A stretch of DNA of 64,000 nucleotides. Origin: Halomonas alimentaria (GTDB lineage Bacteria > Pseudomonadota > Gammaproteobacteria > Pseudomonadales > Halomonadaceae). This document shows positions 62,298-64,000 of the stretch, one piece after another. Within the stretch, counting starts at the first letter, position 1. Every line of letters begins with the position of its first letter. Under the pieces are notes generated by a model that saw only the letters and a program-made list of their open reading frames with translations, ran no database searches and was not told where the DNA came from. The position numbers and the translations under genes were made by a program. Location: contig NZ_WUTT01000001.1 of NCBI RefSeq assembly GCF_009902005.1, positions 3,194,829-3,258,828 on the forward strand, given 5' to 3'.

Positions 62298-64000
62298 ATG
62301 AATCGCACACTCGCAACACCCTCCTCTCGTCGTCTAGCCGGTGCCGCTACCCTGGGTGCCGCCCTGACCCTGATGCCCATTGCCGCGGCGGTGGCCCAGA
62401 GCTTGCCGCCGGGGCTCGCCGCGCCGGGCTCGGCGGACCTGACCGGCGTGGTACGTCAGGCGCTGACCACCAACCCCGAGGTGCATGCCGCCTGGAACGG
62501 GCTGCGCGCCGCCGATAACGACGTGGATGTCGCCTTCGGCAACTACCTGCCCAGCGTCGACGTGAATGCCGGCATCGGGCGCGAGTATCGTGAGGGAGAT
62601 ACCGGCACCTTGGCTCAGCCGCACAGCGGCAGCTATGAGACCCGCTTGGCCGAGATCACCCTGACCCAGATGATCTACGACGGCTTCGCCACCGCCAGCG
62701 AGGTGGAGCGCCTCGACCGCGCCAAACTGGTGCGCTACTACGAGTTGGTCGGGGCCAGCGAGAATGTCGCCCTGGAGGCGACCCGTGCCTACCTGGATGT
62801 GAGCCGCTACCGCGAGCTGGTGAGCCTGGCCCAGGAGAACTACGCCGACCACCTGCGGGTGTTCGGCCAGATCGAGGAGCGCGTGCAGTCGGGTGCCGGT
62901 CGCGGGGTGGACCTCGAGCAGATCAGTGGCCGCCTGGCCCTGGCCGAGTCCAACTTGATGACCGAGGCCTCCAACCTGCATGACGTCACGGCACGCTTCC
63001 AGCGCATCGTCGGTGAGCTGCCCGCCGCCCAGCTAGCGCCGGCGCCGGAACTCGATGACCGCCTGCCGCCCAACGTGGCCGCAGCGCTGGACATGGCCTT
63101 CCAGGGTAACCCCGAGTTCCATGCCGCCATCGAGAATATCGAGGCGAGCCGTGCCGCGCGCGAGGGCACCAAGGCCGCCTTCCATCCGCGCCTCGACCTG
63201 CGCGGGCGTGCCGGCACCTACCGTAATGACTCCGGCTACGAGGGGCTGGGGGATCGCGAGCGCCAGAGCATCGAGCTTGTGGCGAGCATGAACCTCTACC
63301 GTGGCGGCAGCGACCTGGCCTCGTTCCGCGCGGCGAGTGACCGCGTCGAACAGTCGATCAACCTGCGCGAGAAGGCCTGCATCGACGTTCGCCAGACCAC
63401 CCAGATCGCCTACAACGATACCCAGCGCCTACGTGAGCAGCTCCAGTACCTGAACCAGCACCGGCTCTCCATCGACCGCGTGCGCGGCGCCTACCAGCAG
63501 CAGTTCGATATCGGCCAGCGCACCCTGCTCGACGTGCTGGACAGCGAGAACGAGTACTTCGAGGCCAGCCGAGCCTTCGCCAACGCCCAGTACGATGTGG
63601 CCCTGGCCGATGCCCGCACCCTGGCGGCCATGGGGCAGCTGATGAAGACCTTGGGCGTGGTGCGCGACGACATGCCGACCCTGGCCGAGATGGGCAGCGA
63701 CGGCGTGGCACTGGACCCCGAGACCATCTGCCCGGCGGATGGCCCCATGGGCTTCACCCTGGCGGACTTCACCGGCGGCACCGAGCCCACCCGGGCGCCG
63801 GATATCACCCTCTCCGCGGACGCCCTGTTCCAGATCAACAGCGCCGTGCTCTCCGCCGAGGCGCGCCGCGAGCTCGCGGACCTGGCCGAGCAGGTCCGTG
63901 GCCGCACCGACCTCGAGCAGATCTTCATCGCCGGCCATGCCGATACCACCGGCAACGATGCCATCAACGACCCGCTCTCCCAGCGGCGCGCCGATAGCGT
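62298..64000 (+). CDS. TolC-family outer membrane protein with C-terminal OmpA-like domain (cut by window end)
   Basis: An open frame of 567 codons runs off the window. It begins with a signal peptide (likely cleavage after AAAVA). A TolC/LapE-type outer membrane efflux domain follows (about 45-460): LTGVVRQALTTNPEVHAAWN, the repeat counterpart ALDMAFQGNPEFHAAIENIE and FDIGQRTLLDVLDSENEYFE. From about residue 502 there is an OmpA-like segment, SADALFQINSAVLS and IFIAGHADTTGNDAINDPLS, with the HADTTG peptidoglycan-site pattern. TolC-type channels serve type I secretion or efflux; the OmpA part would anchor it to the cell wall. No GTP or ATP partner genes are in view. Confidence 0.85.
   Translation, partial: MNRTLATPSSRRLAGAATLGAALTLMPIAAAVAQSLPPGLAAPGSADLTGVVRQALTTNPEVHAAWNGLRAADNDVDVAFGNYLPSVDVNAGIGREYREGDTGTLAQPHSGSYETRLAEITLTQMIYDGFATASEVERLDRAKLVRYYELVGASENVALEATRAYLDVSRYRELVSLAQENYADHLRVFGQIEERVQSGAGRGVDLEQISGRLALAESNLMTEASNLHDVTARFQRIVGELPAAQLAPAPELDDRLPPNVAAALDMAFQGNPEFHAAIENIEASRAAREGTKAAFHPRLDLRGRAGTYRNDSGYEGLGDRERQSIELVASMNLYRGGSDLASFRAASDRVEQSINLREKACIDVRQTTQIAYNDTQRLREQLQYLNQHRLSIDRVRGAYQQQFDIGQRTLLDVLDSENEYFEASRAFANAQYDVALADARTLAAMGQLMKTLGVVRDDMPTLAEMGSDGVALDPETICPADGPMGFTLADFTGGTEPTRAPDITLSADALFQINSAVLSAEARRELADLAEQVRGRTDLEQIFIAGHADTTGNDAINDPLSQRRADS

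Overview
The window is high-GC, densely coded chromosomal DNA from a gammaproteobacterium, most likely a Halomonas-type member of the Halomonadaceae. This assignment is inferred from gene order and protein sequence; no 16S rRNA gene is present. Gammaproteobacterial signatures include ihfB-lapA-lapB facing pyrF, gacA/uvrY-uvrC-pgsA followed by tRNA-Gly, tRNA-Cys and tRNA-Leu, sdhE-ygfX, argF/grxD/rnt/argG, and nth/rsxB/metG.

Layout. 1-4600: end of a TRAP transporter (DctP tail, DctQ, DctM) followed by a RidA-like protein, a histone-deacetylase-fold amidohydrolase and a class IV aminotransferase, which reads as an uptake-and-catabolism unit. 4662-5687: a DUF4105 membrane protein. 5806-14239: ten tightly coupled genes of unrecognised function, the most unusual part of the window. 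Six of them (7500, 9227, 9747, 10646, 11858, 13613) carry variants of one paralogous module. The others carry tandem L7/L12-like repeats, TPR-like helices, an Arg/Glu-rich helix and a coiled coil with a PASTA domain. OmpA-like and PASTA domains occur in these proteins without any visible export signal.

14546-24500: NhaC-type antiporter, trmJ, groES-groEL with a near-consensus sigma-32 promoter, fxsA, a FabG-like reductase, a ComEA-like secreted protein, pyrF, lapB-lapA-ihfB, sdhE-ygfX. 24565-31100: nadB, a FUSC membrane protein, three tRNAs, pgsA, uvrC, gacA, and a tRNA-Ala gene with its own promoter and terminator. 31278-34448: a MacAB-type efflux system. 34456-36770: thiO-thiS-thiG under a TPP riboswitch. 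36851-42386: arginine genes argF and argG with grxD, rnt, an HlyU-family gene and a DUF294 nucleotidyltransferase-like gene.

42352-47802: a minus-strand signalling operon of a CheY-like regulator, a membrane PAS-exonuclease fusion, a two-helix membrane protein and a symporter-fused histidine kinase. 47937-51977: a GST, cstA, a small protein ending in Cys-Cys, and an ArsA/Get3-like ATPase. 51974-61825: a YdcF-like protein, nth, rsxB, metG, an atypical class A penicillin-binding protein, thiI and a small unknown. 62298-64000: the start of a TolC-family protein that runs into an OmpA-like domain and is cut by the window edge.

Non-coding structure includes three copies of a 110-bp hairpin repeat with compensatory changes, heptamer repeat arrays near terminators, and several strong terminators. 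No CRISPR array, insertion sequence or prophage structural cassette was seen.
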